Positions 63,045-64,000 of a DNA stretch of 64,000 nt are shown here, one piece after another (position 1 is the stretch's first letter; the number at the start of each line of letters is the position of its first letter). The notes under the pieces are model-generated. The model did no database searches and was not told where the DNA came from. It was given only the letters and a program-made list of their open reading frames with translations. The position numbers were made by a program, and so were the translations under genes. Source of the stretch: Cladocopium goreaui (Eukaryota; Sar; Dinophyceae; Suessiales; Symbiodiniaceae); assembly GCA_947184155.2 (NCBI GenBank), contig CAMXCT020001838.1, positions 53,638-117,637 of the forward strand, given 5' to 3'.

Positions 63045-63148
63045 TACCCTCTGGTAAATTAACATAGCTATGGAAAATCACCATTTTCAATGGGAAAATC
63101 CACTATAAATGGCAATTTTCAATAGCTATGTTAAATAACCAGAGGGTA
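63045..63148 (-). mobile_element. Foldback MITE, family A (intact, reverse, 104 bp)
   Basis: TACCCTCTGGTAAATTAACAT to 'gttaaataaccagagggta'. Confidence 0.9.
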
Positions 63149-63684
63149 GTCATAAAATCTCCGCAGACTATCTGACTATCCTCTTTATTGATTAAGGATC
63201 ATCTGAACATATGGCCAGAAATGGACGAAGCTCTCCTTAAAACGAATGTGCATGGCCAATACAGCAAGCGATTGATATTCCATATATATTCCATTAATAT
63301 ACGTATATATAACTACTGGATACTACTGGCCTAGGTATATTATATTTATATAACATCATAAGATTGGACTATATCTGGCTAAAAATCAATATCATTCACA
63401 GGAATATGTGATGTCCTTGGTTCATCAACCAGGGGACCCACGGGTCACAGCTAAACGGACTCAGGGCCATCCCCCCAAAGAGTAAACCCTTTTTTCCGTT
63501 ACCTGCAGTAAGTGGTTATATCCTCCATAATATATATATATATTATATACATATGTACTCATTATATCATATGATCACACAAATAGTTCACTGGAATATC
63601 TCTTATTGTCTATTAAACTGCACACAATAAGCGAAAATGAAGCACCCATGACGTCTGGGATGCCTTCCCGCCATCGCGGCTCAC
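63149..63684. other. AT-rich spacer
   Basis: TA tracts at 63528-63550; no islet. Confidence 0.35.
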
Positions 63685-63750
63685 CTGCTCCAATTCTCGA
63701 CTGCGTGCTTTCAGCTGTGCAACTTCGGCTTGCAACTGACCACATCTGGC
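63685..63750 (-). CDS. Candidate coiled-coil micro-exon
   Basis: 66 nt, 22 codons, phase 0 to 0, reading QLQAEVAQLKARSRELEQ at its end. Acceptor CCTGAG before GCC, donor GAGCAG before GTGAGC. One of the clearest islets, with strict heptads and good borders on both sides. It is the most upstream islet in the window, so the gene's start is probably beyond 64000. Confidence 0.6.
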
Positions 63751-64000
63751 CTCAGGTAGGGAGAGATGGCTCCATTTTTTTTGCGGAAAGTTGAGATAGA
63801 CAACTGTTAATTGGTAGTGTATGTGTGGAAAAAAACATATTCATCTGTGTATTTTATGTGATTATATCTGTATATATAAATCAGATTATGGGCACACTAT
63901 ACACATTATATATATATATACGTATATATATATATAGGGTTTGGTTGGGGGGAGGGATCAATCAACTTAGATCATTACTTGACTCAGCCATTTAGGGTTT
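63751..64000. other. Spacer to window edge
   Basis: Contains a TA tract at 63908-63940. Nothing else supported. Confidence 0.4.

Noticed and set aside
63980..64000. Telomere-like GGGTTT at the right edge
   Set aside because: A single TTTAGGG-like unit, not an array.

Overview
The window looks like nuclear DNA of a dinoflagellate. Three things point there: a Copia-type LTR retrotransposon whose very long Pol carries an extra domain between protease and integrase; AT-rich non-coding DNA crowded with short foldback transposons; and small GC-richer coding islets whose borders fit the dinoflagellate splice style (acceptor AG followed by G, donors GT, GC or GA). No bacterial operon, tRNA, rRNA or CRISPR was seen. 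The genus cannot be named from sequence alone.

Layout. 38-277: a degenerate Ala/Asn-rich reading frame (minus). About 360-1712: a tandem array with a 7-bp period. 2.4-8.2 kb: four or five minus-strand islets that in gene order spell a protein-kinase N-lobe: Gly-rich loop (8.1 kb), VAVK (6.1 kb), possible alpha-C (5.5 kb), HPHVLEILG (3.9 kb) and LIVMPLMEGG hinge (2.5 kb). 9-63.8 kb: some 30 further minus-strand islets of 27-152 nt. Most encode coiled coil (patterns such as ENxxLxL and ...ELQ), some Ala/Pro/Val-rich linkers, one a WW-like domain (27.6 kb) and one a hydrophobic, probably membrane-spanning, segment (16.9 kb). Between them lie kilobases of AT-rich sequence. 49299-57768: a complete 8470-bp Copia element on the minus strand with two identical 231-bp LTRs, between the islets at 58.2 and 48.2 kb.

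The spacer DNA holds at least ten families of 70-160 bp foldback elements without coding capacity (called A-L here). The commonest, family A, has over 30 copies; intact copies are about 104 bp, begin TACCCTCTGGTAA and end TTACCAGAGGGTA. Mono- to heptanucleotide arrays are also frequent.

Interpretation. The simplest reading is one giant, or a few tandem, minus-strand genes made of micro-exons separated by MITE-filled introns, running from coiled coil through WW and membrane parts to a kinase whose C-lobe lies beyond the left edge. Several neighbouring islets join in frame across their putative introns (31.3-31.0-30.1 kb; 42.7-41.8 kb; 28.2-27.6 kb; 25.4-23.9 kb; 5.5-3.9-2.5 kb), which is the best internal support. 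The gene model is inference: no transcript evidence is available, some neighbours do not join, and very short exons are often open in more than one frame.
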